DNA from: Lycium barbarum
Taxonomy: Eukaryota; Streptophyta; Magnoliopsida; Solanales; Solanaceae
Direction: 5' to 3'
DNA: 64,000 nucleotides
Assembly (NCBI RefSeq): GCF_019175385.1
Contig: NC_083337.1
Coordinates: 166,483,713 to 166,547,712, forward strand
Shown here: one piece after another, positions 16,710 through 29,025 of the stretch
Position numbering within the stretch: the first letter of the stretch is position 1
Layout of the letters: every line of letters starts with the position of its first letter
Translations under genes and position numbers: made by a program
Notes under the pieces: generated by a model
Seen by the model: only the letters and a program-made list of their open reading frames with translations
Told to the model about the DNA's origin: nothing
The model's database searches: none

Positions 16710-17610
16710 TAATAGGCATAATACATACACAGAACACTTAAATTTAGTCTCAGTTGGCAAGTAAGCACTCCAACTTTTGGAGTACACATATAAACACCTC
16801 AATTTGTTACCACTGTGGCTCATCGACAACAGGTGCTGACGTGGCACGTAAATTTTGAAGGTGTGTAGATGATCGTTTTGGAAGTTGGAGTGTTCAATCG
16901 ACATAGTGGAAACGAGTCAAGGTGTCTAGATGTACATTCTCAAATTTAAAAAAAGAAATTTCAAATTAAGAAATTTCTAAGTTCAGTATTTCAAGTGTAA
17001 AAGAAATTTCAAATTAAGAAAACTGTAAAGCCGAGAAGAAATTTCTTAATTTGAAATTTCTTTTTTTAAGGTGTCTAGATGTACATTCTCAAATTTAAAA
17101 AAAGAAATTTCAAATTAAGAAATTTCTAAGTTCAGTATTTCAAGTGTAAAAGAAATTTCAAATTAAGAAAACTGTAAAGCCGAGAAGAAATTTCTTAATT
17201 TGAAATTTCTTTTTTTAAGGATTTTTATTGGTTAAAGTTATTGTTTTTTAATTATTCAAGTGTAAAAAAAAATCCGAGTTAATTGAAAGCTGCAAAATTG
17301 CGATTAGCGAGTATTTATTAGTTTAAGTGCACATTTATAGTCTCATGTATATGCGTTTGCCTTATTTTTGCATTTTAAAAAAAATATTTTGTGATATATT
17401 TAGGGCTTGTTTGGCCATGAAAATTGTGAGTGTTTGAAAAATATAGTTTTTGTTTTCAAAATAACTGAAAAACTTGAAAAATACACTTTGAGTAAGTTTA
17501 AGTGTCTATCTGGTCACCTTATAAGTTTATATGGCTATCTTACAAAACATGCCAAGTTTAAGGGTTCATCTAGGTATTAAGCCTAGGTCCATCTAGGTAT
17601 TAAGCCTAGA
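16710..17610. repeat. Composite MITE-like region with inverted segments
   Basis: Left edge AATAGGCATAATACATACAC and right-edge reverse complement TAGGCTTAATACCTAGATG are weakly inverted. Inside, CACTCCAACTT near 16765 is mirrored by AAGTTGGAGTG near 16881 around a GCTGACGTGGCAC centre, a hairpin seen in MULE-type MITEs. The 149-bp tandem duplication (16921-17218) lies in the middle. The limits of the whole element are uncertain. Confidence 0.4.
16921..17218. repeat. Two tandem 149-bp palindromic units
   Basis: Unit 1 (16921-17069) and unit 2 (17070-17218) are essentially identical by eye, each starting GGTGTCTAGATGTACATTCT. Each carries AGAAATTTCAAATTAAGAAA near its start and the inverse TTTCTTAATTTGAAATTTCT at its end, so each unit can fold back on itself and the two can also pair with each other. 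Confidence 0.9.
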
Positions 17611-18382
17611 TGTAAGTTGATTGTAAGCATTACATATATGTGATTCGCGTGAACTTTAACTATTCCAAAAACATGATAAGTAGTACTGTTGCTTTCCATT
17701 TTAACCTTATGATTGATCTAAGAGTAAATTTGACCCAAAACCGAAAAGGGACAGAAAAGGGGACCATATGATTTTTTTCCAAATTGTATAGGCTGTTGGT
17801 CTTTATTGCACATAGTTTCGTTTTAGTATAGTCAAATAAAAAATTTCTAAAGTAATAATATTAAACAATGGTTAGTATAATATCTTCATATATACTACAT
17901 TCCAAATGCTAAACTTATCCATGGAATTTTAGTTATCAGTCCCAGTCGAATCTAAAGATTTTAAATTTAACATATGCTTTGAATTACTTAAATTTTTGGA
18001 ATATATTTCCTTTTTTTGTGGGGGTGGCGGTTAATTCAAGCACAATCCTCCTCGTTAAGTTCAAGAGTTCTTTGAACATATTTAAACAGACAACTTTTTC
18101 ATTTATTCAAATCCTAAATTTAAAAAAGTGGAGATAAAAATAGTAAGGCGGAGAGGTTCGTAGAGTTCACGTCCTTTTAGAGCCAGTGAGGTGAGCAGCG
18201 CAATGTATCTGTGGTTAGCAATCCAAAAAGTCAAAGATCGCAGCCCAGTTAATATGTCTGGGAAAATGTGCCATGATCTACCGTTAGATCTTGAGTATTT
18301 GTGTTTGATGAAAACCACTTGGTCTTGACACGTGGCAACCCGCATTTGCCACTTATTGAACGTTTCTGCCTTCTCCGTATTA

Positions 18383-18555
18383 CTCCCTCCTTTTGAAAAT
18401 AATTGAGGATTTAACTTCTACACAAATTTAATATTGTATTTGTTATAATTAATTAAGGATATTTTAGTTAATACATTTCTTAATTTCTAGGAGTAAATGA
18501 ATTTCTTAATTCATATGTTCAAGTCTGAACCTCAATTATTTTGGATCGGGGGACG
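18383..18555. mobile_element. Stowaway-type MITE (CTCCCTCC)
   Basis: 173 bp, left end CTCCCTCCTTTTGAAAATAA and right end TTATTTTGGATCGGGGGACG, flanked by TA on each side (TATTA context on both). AATTGAGG near the left end is matched by CCTCAATT near the right. Confidence 0.8.
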
Positions 18556-18632
18556 TATTATTCTCTTTTAAAACTTATTTTTTCTCATCTCAATAAGCCA
18601 ACAATATGTTTAATATAATTAGACAAATGTAT

Positions 18633-19395
18633 TGTATACGGTAAAAATCGAATATATGCAAGACCGGTGAGACCGAGGTCCGAGGGGTATGACCAAATGA
18701 GCACCAGTATGATCAGACTTTTCTTCAAACAGGGGGAATTGCTCCGGATGTGGCTGATCCGAGAAAAGATAAGTAAATCTGTTGATCCGGTGTCTCGGAC
18801 CAAACTTGGAGTTGCCGTTAGTCCGGTTTCTCCAAGTCAAGTTCTCATGGCCATTAGTCCGGTTTCTTCATGTCCGAGCTGAACGTGGTCGTTGGTCCGG
18901 TTAACTAGTTGCAGAATTGTCACGCGCCAAGACCGTTCTGCCATTTTGTACTGACAACCGTACGGGTGTCAGATTGTACAGCCCTACCTTATCCTTTTAG
19001 GGTTTCTTTATTCTAAAAAGGCTTTGTATTGTATGTAAGGCCCATGAGACAAAACTATAAATAGAGGACATTTCCCTACTTTTAGGGGTTGGCTTTTTGA
19101 GATCTAGAACATTGTAATAGAAATTTATATTGAAGCTCTCTTTCTCTCGGATTTTAGTCCGGATCTACAGTGTTCTTTGGCTTTGTTTATCCACTCAATA
19201 CAATATATTACCATACATATATATACATATATATATTTTAGCTTAATCACCAGTACTGACACATAACACACACACACACATTATAGCATACGAACCCATA
19301 CATACTTCATATCAACCAAAAGTAGATTAAACTTTATCCACATATTCTATACCTCACTTACAAATTCAATTGTCACCTAAATTCGAGGTAAAGAA
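18633..19395 (+). repeat. 5' LTR of the Tat element
   Basis: Starts TGTATACGGTAAAAATCG and runs to just before the primer binding site. A TATA box is at 19056-19063. The GC-richer, CCGG-dotted U3 contrasts with the flank. The exact 3' limit is uncertain by about 20 bp because no second LTR is available for comparison. Confidence 0.7.
19056..19063 (+). promoter_or_regulatory. TATA box of the Tat LTR
   Basis: CTATAAATAGAGGAC context, about 420 bp into the LTR, the usual position for the U3/R boundary. Confidence 0.6.
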
Positions 19396-19397
19396 TT

Positions 19398-19413
19398 TGG
19401 CGCCCACCGTGGG
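19398..19413 (+). other. Primer binding site
   Basis: TGGCGCCCACCGTGGGG immediately after the LTR. Such TGGCGCC- starts are the usual tRNA-primer sites of plant Ty3/gypsy elements. Confidence 0.65.
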
Positions 19414-19506
19414 GCTAGGATAATAGTTGTTTTTTTAATCTTGGCTTCTACCTTATACACGCTTGATTATAAAATCTTCTCCTAATTTCTATCAATAAAC
19501 AGATAA

Positions 19507-20958
19507 ATGGCGAGCAGCGGACAGTCTGGTCATGTTAACAACAACGAGATTGTGGCAAAAAATGAGAACAGTGGGTTACGGAACCTACCAGCTGATCCAC
19601 TCGACCCAAACTCTGTTGATTGGAGGGAAGGCCTCAATCGGCAGAACATCGTGAACCAGGAGAATGCCACCCAACCGGCCACTGATCCCTTAAATACTCA
19701 TAATTCAATTACTTTATCTCGAGTACAAGGCCGGAAAACACCGGATACCCCGGATGAGATTAACTTACGTTAAATTTTTGAAATGTTGCAAGAATAAGGA
19801 ACCACCATCGTCAAACAGGGGATCACAATAGCTCAGCTGCAAAGTAAAAATGATAAAGCAGCCCCGGAAAGGTCCAAAGGTGCTGCCAAACCGAGAAGGG
19901 ACGAAACACGGGTAGTCGAGAGTAATGGATCGGGAATCGGTTCATCCACCGAAGTTCTGAGAATGCTCAAAACCTTGGCAAAGTAGGTAGACTCAACTGA
20001 GAAGAGGGTGGAAATATATAACTCTCGGGTGGATCAGATCCCTAGGGCTCATCCGATTCTAAAAGGGTCGGATTCGAAGAGGCAAATCCAAAGGTCTTTC
20101 CGTCCCAGTGTGGCTCCGAAGTTGATCCCGAAAAGGTTCAAGATGCCAGATATCCAGAAATACGACGGAACAACGGATCCACAGGAGCATGTGACTTCGT
20201 ACACGTGCGCCATAAAAGGCAACGATGTCGAAGAAGATGAAATTGAGTCCGTTTTGCTGAAAAAATTTGGGGAAACACTATCGAAGGGGGTGCTGACCTG
20301 GTATGACCATCTGCCCGAGCATTCAATCACTTCTTTTAAAATGCTAGCAGATGCGTTCATAAAAGCCCATGTCGGGGCTAAAAAGGTGCAGGCTCGGAAG
20401 GCGGACATCTTCCGCATAGCCCAAACGGGACGATGAATTACTACGAGAATTTGTAAACCATTTCCAAAGGGAACGGATGGATCTCCCTCCGGTTCAGGAG
20501 GAAGGGCTGCGCAGGCTTTTACTAAAGGGCTTAATCCTCGAAACTCGATGGCCTCGTACAAGCTGCAAGAAAAACTTGGTAGAATATGACGTTGTGACCT
20601 GGGCATATGTTCATAACAAGTACGAATCAAAGATTCGGGTAGAGGACGACCAACTCGAGCTCCCCCCAGGACCCGTAAATGTGAGCAAAAGCTCTGAAAG
20701 GTCGAGAAAAGCTTACTACCTAGAGGTCCGATCATCAAGGGACAGATACCGGCCATACTCTCATTCAGAAAAATTGGGTTTCAGGTCGGAGAAATCAATG
20801 GTGATAAATGGGGTGAGCGCCCGTCGAACAGTCGAGGTCTATCATTTAGAAGCGATGCCGGGAGTTCGGCTAACAACAAAGACTTACCAAGGATATCAGA
20901 GTACAACTTCAGCATCAATACCTAGGATCTCGTCTGGGCCATTGGCCGTATCGTAGAA
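19507..20958 (+). pseudogene. Tat-element gag (broken)
   Basis: Retrotransposon capsid polyprotein. It opens MASSGQSGHVNNN, is interrupted by stops near 19771 and 19984, resumes with FKMPDIQKYDGTTDPQEHV and TWYDHLPEHSITSF (retrotransposon gag domain, about 20140-20400), shifts frame near 20434, and continues with PVQEEGLRRLLLKGL to about 20950. The zinc-knuckle part follows in the next entry. Confidence 0.85.
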
Positions 20959-21009
20959 GCAAGATGGCCGAGACCACTGAGATCAGATCCGGGTCAACGG
21001 GACCCGAGC

Positions 21010-21826
21010 GTGATGTGTGAGTATCATGGAACCCATGGACATAGAACCGAGGACTATCGCCAACTAAGGGAGGAGGAGGCTCGCTTATTGAAGAATGGCC
21101 ACCTTCGAGTATTCCTCAATAAACGAGCTAAAAGCCACTACAAGGAAAGGGAATCTCACAAACGGGTTGAACCGGTGGAACCTCAGCATATAATCAATAT
21201 GATAATCGGGGGAACAAATGCTCCTCGAGGGCTGGTGATGAAACGAACAAAGGTTTCCGTTGTGCGTGAGAAGCGCAGCCGGGATTATGTACCCGAGGTT
21301 TCTATGTCCTTCAGCAATGAGGATGCAGAGGGTATCATTCAACCGCACAATGATGCACTGGTAATTTGTATTTTTATTTTTAAATCACAAGTCAAACGTA
21401 TTTTGATTGACCTGTAGCTCGGCCAACATCATCCGGTGGAGAGTGGTTGAACAGCTAAGGCTACTCGACTAGATTGTACCGGTAGCCCGAGTAATCAGTG
21501 GGTTCAATATGGCAAGTGAAACCACGAAGGGGGAGATTTCTTTGCCGGTCAACATTGACGGCACCATTCAACAGACGGTGTTCTATGTTATCGAAGGAGA
21601 TATGAAGTATAATGCTTTTCTTGGTAGACCGTGGATTTATAGCATGAGGGCGGTGCCATCGACACTATATCTGCTGCTGAAATTTTTGACCCCGGAGAGG
21701 ATAAAAACCATCCGAGGTGAACAGCCCGCTGCAAGAGAGATGTTCACAGTTGAGGAAATGCCACTCTTACCCAAAAAAATGGATCTAAAAGATGATGAAT
21801 CAGTCGGAGGCAAGGACACCCAATAG
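21010..21826 (+). pseudogene. Zinc-knuckle and aspartic protease region (broken)
   Basis: CEYHGTHGHRTEDY near 21016-21057 resembles the Tat zinc finger with its last Cys replaced by Tyr. The protease begins VKRILID at about 21390, but a stop and a frameshift hit the expected Asp-Gly-Ser active-site segment at 21415. The C-terminal half (YNAFLGRPWIYSM, 21610-21650) is readable in another frame. Confidence 0.75.
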
Positions 21827-21844
21827 AAACTAAAGGGTACGGGT

Positions 21845-23222
21845 TTGACAGCGGAGCAGAAGGGTTCGGACCCGAGGGAGGAAGAGGATGATTTCGGCGT
21901 ACCCAGATCGTTCGTTTTACCGGATGACTCAGATGTAACCAAATCTACCGTGGAGGAGCTGGAGCAAGTCATCTTGTTTGAATATTTACCGGATAGAAAG
22001 GTATACCTGGGCACGGGGTTAACCTCAGAGCTCAGGAACAAGTTAATTAAATTTCTTCAAGCTAATGCCGATTGTTTCGCATGGTCCCATATAGGTATGA
22101 CAGGTGTGTCACCGGAAGTGACGACTCACAAGCTCAATCTTGACGGGAGAATTCCCCCGGTGAAGCAGAAAATGAGGCCCATTGCAGAGCCGAAACACGC
22201 TTTCGTAAAAGATAAGCTAATAAAGCTTTTAAAAATTGGCTTTATCCGGGAGGTAAAATACCCGGACTGGCTGGCTAACATTGTGGTGGTGCCGAAGAAA
22301 GGTAATAAATTTAGAATGTGCGTTGATTATAAGGATTTAAATAAAGCATGCCCGAAGGATTCATTTCCGATGCCTCACATCGATAGAATGAGATGTTAAG
22401 TTTTCTCGATGCTTACTCTGGGTATAACCAAATCCGGATGCACCCGGAAGATCAAAAGAAAGCATCCTTTATTACCCGGTACGGGACTTACTGTTATAAT
22501 GTCATGCCCTTCGGGTTAAAAAATGCTCGTGCAACTTACCAATGCCTAGTTAATGGGATGTTCGAAGAACAGATAGGGAAAACAATGGAAATTTATACTG
22601 ATGACATGGTGGTCAAGTCCCTAGAAACAGAGGACCATTTAAAACATTTGCAGAAAACCTTTGATGTACTTCATAAATACAACATGAAGCTTAACCCGGA
22701 GAAATGTGCCTTCGATGTCCGATTTGGCAAGTTCTTGGGTTTCATGGTGTCGAATCGGGGGATAGAAATTAACCCGGATAAGATCAAAGTCATCAAGAAT
22801 ATTGAGGTGGTGAATAACGTCAAAGGAGTGCAGCGACTCACCGAAAGGATCTCAGCGCTGAGCCGTTTCTTTTCGAGGTCTTCGGATAAAAGTCACTGTT
22901 TCTTCTCCTTATTAAGGAAGAAGAATGACTTCGTTTGGACACCGGAATGCCAAAGAACCTTGCAGGGATTGAAAAGATACTTGTCCAGCCCGCCTCTGTT
23001 GTTTACACTGAAGGCAGACGAGTAGTTGTTTCTCTACCTTGCCGTATCCTAGGTCGCGTAAGTGGTGTTTTGGTCCGAGAAGAATCAGGTAAGCAATTTC
23101 CTATATATTATGTGAGCAGAACTTTAGAGGATGCAGAGACCCGTTATCCCCACCTAGAAAAGTTGGCTTTGGCATTGGTAAGTGCTTCAAGAAAGCTCAA
23201 ACCTTATTTCAATGTCATCTGA
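21845..23222 (+). pseudogene. Reverse transcriptase and RNase H (broken)
   Basis: RT domain with FIREVKYPDWLANIVVVPKK, MCVDYKDLNKACPKD, a frame break near 22395, then FLDAYSGYNQIRMHP, MPFGLKNARATYQ, the catalytic IYTDDMVVKS (22589-22618) and LGFMVSNRGIEINPDK. The RNase H part follows after another frameshift near 23030, with FPIYYVSRTLEDAETRYPHLE. The catalytic Asp pair is intact, but two frame breaks disable the gene. Confidence 0.88.
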
Positions 23223-23230
23223 TATGCGTA

Positions 23231-23735
23231 GTGACTACTTATCCTCTAAAGAATGTCATGCATAAACCGGAATTGTCAGGTAGGCTGACCAAATGGGCCG
23301 TGGAGATTAGCGGATATGATATCAAATATAAACCTAGGACGGCCATTAAGACTCAAATCCTGGCCGTTTTTGTGGCAAATTTTACCCCCGTTATGATCCC
23401 CGATGTTGAGAAAGAGCTTTTGCTAACCTCGGGAAAGACTTCGGGTATTTGGTCTTTGCACATGGATGGGGCCTCGAACCTAAAAGGTTCCGGGCTAGGC
23501 ATCGTCCTTAAAACCCCCGCCAGGGATGCCATTAGACAGTCGATTAGAACTACTAAATTGACTAACAATGAAGCCGAGTAAGAGACTATGATTGCAGGTT
23601 TGGAATTGGCTCAGAGTATAGGGGCCGAAATAATCGAAGCAAAATGCGACTCTCTTTTGGTCGTTAACCAAGTGAATGGCATCTTCGAGGTTAAGGATGA
23701 ACGAATGCAAAGGTATCTGGAGAAAACCTAAGTGA
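23231..23735 (+). pseudogene. Archaeal-type second RNase H (aRH)
   Basis: After the linker LTKWAVEISGYDIKYKPRTA comes WSLHMDGASNLKGSGLGIVL, then LTNNEAE, a stop at 23579-23581 where Tyr is expected, then TMIAGLELAQSIGAE and CDSLLVVNQVNGIFE. The DGAS...NEAEY...DSLLVV series is the second RNase H that marks Tat-lineage elements. Confidence 0.82.
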
Positions 23736-25162
23736 TGCTACACCGGTTTAAAGAGTGGATCGTGCAGCATGTACCCAGGAAGCAGAACGACGAAGCCGAC
23801 GCATTGGCTAATTTGGGCTCTTCAGTCGAAGGGGAGGAAATCAACCCCGGCACTATAGTGCAGTTGGTGAATTCGGCGGTAGAAAACGGGCAAGCTGAAA
23901 TAAACTCGATTGGTCTAACTTGGGATTGGCACAACAAATACATCGACTACTTGCAAGATGGAAAGCTCTCGAGTGACCCAAAAGAATCACGGTCACTGAG
24001 GACAAAAGCAGTACGGTTCTGTTTAATAGACGGTCAATTGTATCGACGGTCTTTCTTCGGACCCCTGGCCAAGTGTTTGGGTCCCGGAGAGACCGATTAT
24101 GTGATGAGAGAAGTCCACGAGGGTACCTGCGGCAATCACTCCAGTGTAGACGCCTTAGTTCGAAAAATTATCAGAGCAGGTTATTACTGGAACCGGATGG
24201 AGGAGGACTAGAAGAATTTTGTCCGAAAATACGATGGGTGTCAAAGGCATGCCCCGATGATCCATCAACCCGGGGAGTTGCTACACCCGGTGATATCACC
24301 TTGGCCTTTCATGAAGTGGGGAATGGACATTGTTAGTCCTTTGCCATGGGCACCAGGTAAGGCCCGTTTTATTTTGTTTATGACTGACTATTTATCCAAA
24401 TGGGTTGAAGCGCAGGCTTTCGAAAAGGTTAGAGAAAAGGAGGTTATTGACTTGATATGGGATCACATTATTTGTCGTTTCGGCATCCCGGCCGAAATAA
24501 CTTGTGATAACGGTCCTCAGTTCGTTGGAAGCAAGGTCAATAATTTCCTCGAAGGGTTGAAGATCAAGAAAATTGTATCAACTCCGTATCACTCAAGTGC
24601 AAACGGACAGGCGGAATCCACGAACAAAACAATAATTCAAAATCTAAGGAAAAGACTTGAAACATCGAAGCATCACTGGAGGGAAGTTCTATCGCAGGTA
24701 TTGTGGGCTTACCGAACCACATCAATATCAAGCACGGGAGAAACGCCTTTCTCGTTGGTCTACGGGGCCGAAGCCCTCATCGCAGTAAAAGTTGGTGAAT
24801 CGAGCCTCCGATTCAGATACGCTACCGGTGGGTCAAAAGAGGAGGCTATGGCTATAAAGCTCGACCTCGCGGACCAACTTCGCGAAAATGCGTTGGTCCG
24901 TATTGTAGCCTAAAAACATAGAATGGAAAGGTACTACAACCAGAGGGACAATTTTCGACATTTCCAAGTTGGGGACTTGGCTCTTCAGAAAGTTACTTTG
25001 AACACCAAGAACCCCAACGACGGAAAGCTGGGTCCGAACTGGGAAGGGCCGTACAAGATAACAGGAATAACGAGCAAAGGGTCGTACCAGCTGGAATCCA
25101 TAGACAGGCAACGGTTGCGCAATAACATGAATGTGGCTCATTTGAAGAGATACTACTGCTAA
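23732..25162 (+). pseudogene. Integrase (broken)
   Basis: An HHCC finger is visible as HEGTCGNH followed by a stop near 24208 and DGCQRHAP; one of the two Cys is Tyr, so the finger is damaged. The catalytic core has MKWGMDIVSPLP (Asp), ITCDNGPQFVG (Asp) and SANGQAESTNKTI (Glu), followed by WAYRTTSISSTGETPFSLVY. A stop at 24911 separates the C-terminal GPY/F-type domain (GPNWEGPYKITGI, to 25162). No chromodomain is seen, as expected for Tat. Confidence 0.88.
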
Positions 25163-26449
25163 GGTATAGATGCCTACCCTTGTGATCATTTTTTGTTAAT
25201 TTGTCTTCTTTTTTGCAGGAAGTCGAGTACCGGATGAAGTTAGGTCTGAAAACATGTGTTGCGCTCTTTTCCTTAGTACGGTTTTGTCTCGAAGTAGGTT
25301 TTCCGACAAGGTTTTTAATGAGGCAACAAGTACAACGTGTTACTTGATGAAAACGAGTTTAAGTATCCGGGAACTCGAGTGGGGACTTGATAGTGCTTAC
25401 CCGATCATGCAGCTCGGATAAGCACTAGGGGACTATCATACCCACATCGAGGCTTACCCCAGAAAATAGAAAATGAGCAGCTCAACAAAGCAGATGAACG
25501 CTGTTAGGTGCTACCTCAGACAAGTCCTCAAAAATTTATATTTCTCACCTTTATCCAAAACCGGACCTTCTGTATTAGGTTTTGATGTAAGGATCAAACG
25601 ATCAGAACGAAACGTGTTCACTTAGTATTTGCTACGGCAAAAACAGAAGGAAACAGATGAAGTCTTCATATCATGTACGTGCAAATACTTGCAATATAAA
25701 GAAGATTATAAAAAATTCATTTCGGATGTGTCTTCTTGTTAAACACTGTACGCCGGGGATTATCGTCGAACTCCTGACATCATTTTATCCAAATACCCTA
25801 CACCGGGGACTACCGTCGAAATTCGACAATGGCAACAAGATCGCGTTGAACCAAGCCAAAATCTTTTAACACCCTCGAATGGGGGCTGCCATATCAAAAT
25901 TTGACAAGGCAGGGATTCAGGTGTCCGAACCTAATCTATGATAAGTAAGCGGTCGAAAAAAATCGGCCACTAAAATGCCTAACGTGATTCGAGGACGTCT
26001 GAATTCACAAATCATAAATAAGTCCCACGGGCAAATCATTCAATCAAATCCTCGGGTAAAAATGTACCGAACGGAGGAAAAGGCCAACACATAGGCACAG
26101 GCCGGAAAAAATGACTCCGAACCTATGATTTGTTTTTTAACAGGATAAGCGATAAGGCAAAAGTCATAACAGGCGTTCGGATAAAAGAACAAAACGATAA
26201 TCAAAAGGAAAATGCACATTCCGTATAAGAAGGGTTTTACATCCGAACTTCCCACAAAGCAAAAAAGCAAAAACAAAATAAAGGCTAGTGCAGGTCTTGA
26301 TCTACCCGGTACGACTGGAGCCGGAGTTCTCGGAAACTGTTTGCTCGGAGTCCTCAGACTCAGGGTCGAGGGCTTTCTTAGCCTCCTCCTCGATTGTTCT
26401 GGCTTCGAGTATCAGAGCTGGGAGGTCCCCTAATCCCTGTTGAGCTTGT
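25163..26449 (+). other. Tat element 3' non-coding region
   Basis: GC-richer sequence without a long open frame, matching the element's composition rather than the flank. It contains the purine-rich ACTCGAGTGGGGACTTGATA at about 25374, and related short segments recur, such as GGGGATTATCGTCGAACTCC (25755) and GGGGACTACCGTCGAAATTC (25803). Confidence 0.5.
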
Positions 26450-26692
26450 TCAAGGGTAACCCTCCGGGGCAATCGTGGTACGAGCCTCGACAGCCTCCTT
26501 AAGAGACTCTTCTAAGTCGAACTCAGCTTTGGCCAATTTAGCCGCTAATTCTGATCTCTCCGTCGAGAATTCCTTGAACTTGAGTAGCCGACTCGAGCTA
26601 GGCCTTAAGAATGTCATTGGCCTCGGCTGCCTCCTCGAATTTGCTTTTGTGCTCGTCACAAATCCGGGCCCTATCCTCGGCTTTCTGCTCAA
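26450..26692 (-). pseudogene. Antisense ORF of the Tat element (partial)
   Basis: An 80-codon minus-strand frame containing ERSELAAKLAKAEFDLEESL, a coiled-coil-like stretch as found in antisense ORFs of Tat-group elements. Further coiled-coil fragments lie in shifted frames to about 26280. The N-terminal part would lie beyond 26700 and is absent because the element is cut there. Confidence 0.5.
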
Positions 26693-29025
26693 TAATTAAT
26701 CTTCAAATCTTACACAAGTCGCGTCAACTATATAAATCTTACTAATCATATTTTTTTTTTAAATTTAAGCTAAGCTCATTTTACTGTCATACCAAAAAAA
26801 AGAGTAATTCTTTTTAAAATACATATTGGTATTGGTAACTATAGTAATAGCAATAATAATAATAAAAGTTCTTTATATTTTTACTAACATATAAATTTAT
26901 GATAAAGTCAAAAACTCTTAGAAAATAACTGGTTCATGACTAAACATATTATCGCCTAGCAAATATCACCTACATATGTCATTTCAAAAGATATCACCTA
27001 TATTATCTTTTTCTTCTATTCCTCTTTATCTTTAGCAGAATTTGCATTAATCAAGAAATTGCAGAACTTTTAAAATAACTTTCTTCAATATGAGTTTAGG
27101 TTTCTCTCGTTCTGTTTTAACACATTTATTTCTAATGCGTGCTACGTGCCTCTTCCACAAATGTGATCATTTTTGTCCATTCATTTAATCATTAAGATCA
27201 TTCAATAAAATTTGACTATTTATAAATTAATATAGTTACTTCAATCGTTATTCTTTATCCAGCTTTGAAAGCAATTACTAGAAGTAATTTTTTTACCAAC
27301 ACATGTAGAGTAAAAATGTAATAATGACGATTAGGTCTATATTTATTTTGTAAGGTGGGGTGGTTGCAAATGCAAATGCAGAAGGCTAACGCTACTAGTA
27401 AAACATTTATTGTCGGCGTAGTGTTTTAGGTGGACTTGACTAAATATATTAGTAAAATAGCTCTTTCCATTTACTGATATATAGGAGTACTGTATACAAA
27501 TTATAGTACAAATTAAATGCCCTTTTCAGGATTATTCTGCGTGGGTCCTAAATGAGGTTGAGGTTCCTGATTTTAACCATTCAAAAGTCAGCTGTTTTTA
27601 ATGCAAGTTAATCAAATCTTCTTTTCCTGTCACTTAACTAAGTGATTAATTACCTCTCCATCGAGTTGCAGCAAATGATCACACTTTGACATTTTGATAA
27701 GACTTCAACAAAATGATGTTTGCTCCTACGAAATGCTCGTAATCATGCATTAGTACTGTTATTTGCCTCTATTTGCTTTTTGTTGTGTTTATCTTCCTTT
27801 TCCTTATCTTGTCAACTTTATTTAAAAAAAAAAAAAGTATAGCATATTTTATCCCTCAGATGTTGCTAAATTTTAATTTTAATCTTTGTAATATTTGACT
27901 AGACATATGTAATGTTTAATTACTTGAAATGTGCATTTTTGATCCTTTGAATATAAACATTCAAAACTTTCCAAAATTATTAACAATTTCGTCATTTAAT
28001 TTTTTCATGAGGTATATTAAACTTGTTCTATTACTTCATATTTAAGGCTAATGTACTCCTAAAAAAGAGTCCAAATCAAATATCTTCCTACTTGAAGGGA
28101 TAAAAAAGGCATTCATTATTATTAAAGGTTTTATGTGTTGAATCATATATCACAAAGGTTAAAGTTATAGTTTAGCAATAATTGAAGGACCAAAATGCTA
28201 TTACCCCTTAAAAGTAATACTCCATCTGCTTCAATTTATGTGAACTTATTATTACGATATGGTTATTTGACCACGTTTTCCTTACAATTTTCCTAAATTA
28301 TTTGAATTATAAATTTTGGCATGACTTCGTACAACATTTCTCTCTCGATAAAAACTTGCTTGACACTATTACTGTCTGAGATAATTACGATAATCTCATT
28401 TGTACCAAATTAGTGCCAGCTATAAAAATATGAAGTTAACGTAAAAATAAAAAAATAAAAAAGCACAATTGATTATTCTGTATGTGATTTTTCTAATGTT
28501 AATAATTTATAATAAAATCTTACACATTGTAAGTCAACTAGTCAACTAGTGCTGATTGATAAATAAACTTTTTAACTGCAAAGAAATTCATACAACTAGT
28601 GCCAATATACATTAATTAATTGTTAACCAAAACACTCCACATAAAAAACTAGGAGCGGTAAAGGGTGAAGCAAAAAGATGGATGTTGACAAGGTATAATA
28701 ATATTATAAGGTGAGCTGATGACATAAATTAAAAGTGATTTAAAAGATGATATTATGAACAAGAACCTAGGTTAATTAACGAATTAAACAATAGCAAAGC
28801 TAGTTAAGTTTCCACTCGCATTATTATAATAATAATAAGAGTTCAAAGATATAATGATTCAACATTGCAAGTGGAGAACCCCCTCCTAACGCACCTTCTC
28901 CACAATCTCTTTGATGATGACCCACTCATCACCCCTTTTGTGTCCTTTTGCCTTTCATTTATGGATGCTCCTTCTAATTGTCTCAAACATCATTTATAGC
29001 TTCACCTCTCCTTATTTATTTTCTT

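Larger units (their letters stand above)
14380..18382. other. AT-rich intergenic region upstream of POL-like gene
   Basis: The first several hundred bases upstream of the POL-like ATG should hold its leader and promoter; I could not fix a TATA box. The rest carries a PIF/Harbinger-like MITE (15591-15841), a Stowaway-like right end near 15470-15512 (ACAGAGAGAGTA), and the composite repeat at about 16710-17610. A truncated MITE start lies at about 17402 (AGGGCTTGTTTGGCCATGAA). No gene is recognised. Confidence 0.45.
18633..26700 (+). mobile_element. Ty3/gypsy retrotransposon, Tat lineage, decayed, 3'-truncated
   Basis: Order is 5' LTR, primer binding site, gag, protease, reverse transcriptase, RNase H, a second archaeal-type RNase H, integrase, a long 3' region and an antisense ORF. 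The second RNase H and antisense ORF are Tat-lineage traits. The polyprotein is split by many stops and frameshifts, so it cannot be autonomous. GC content and codon use differ sharply from the AT-rich flanks, and the change back to AT-rich sequence near 26700 marks the break. No copy of the 5' LTR was found after the integrase, so the 3' end including the 3' LTR is missing. Confidence 0.9.

Noticed and set aside
20049..20756. 235-codon minus-strand frame across gag
   Set aside because: Antisense shadow of the gag region; the sense frames match retrotransposon gag.
25374..25440. Polypurine tract marking a 3' LTR of the Tat element
   Set aside because: Sequence after it does not match the 5' LTR (no TGTATACGG start, no second CTATAAATAGAGG), so no 3' LTR can be called.
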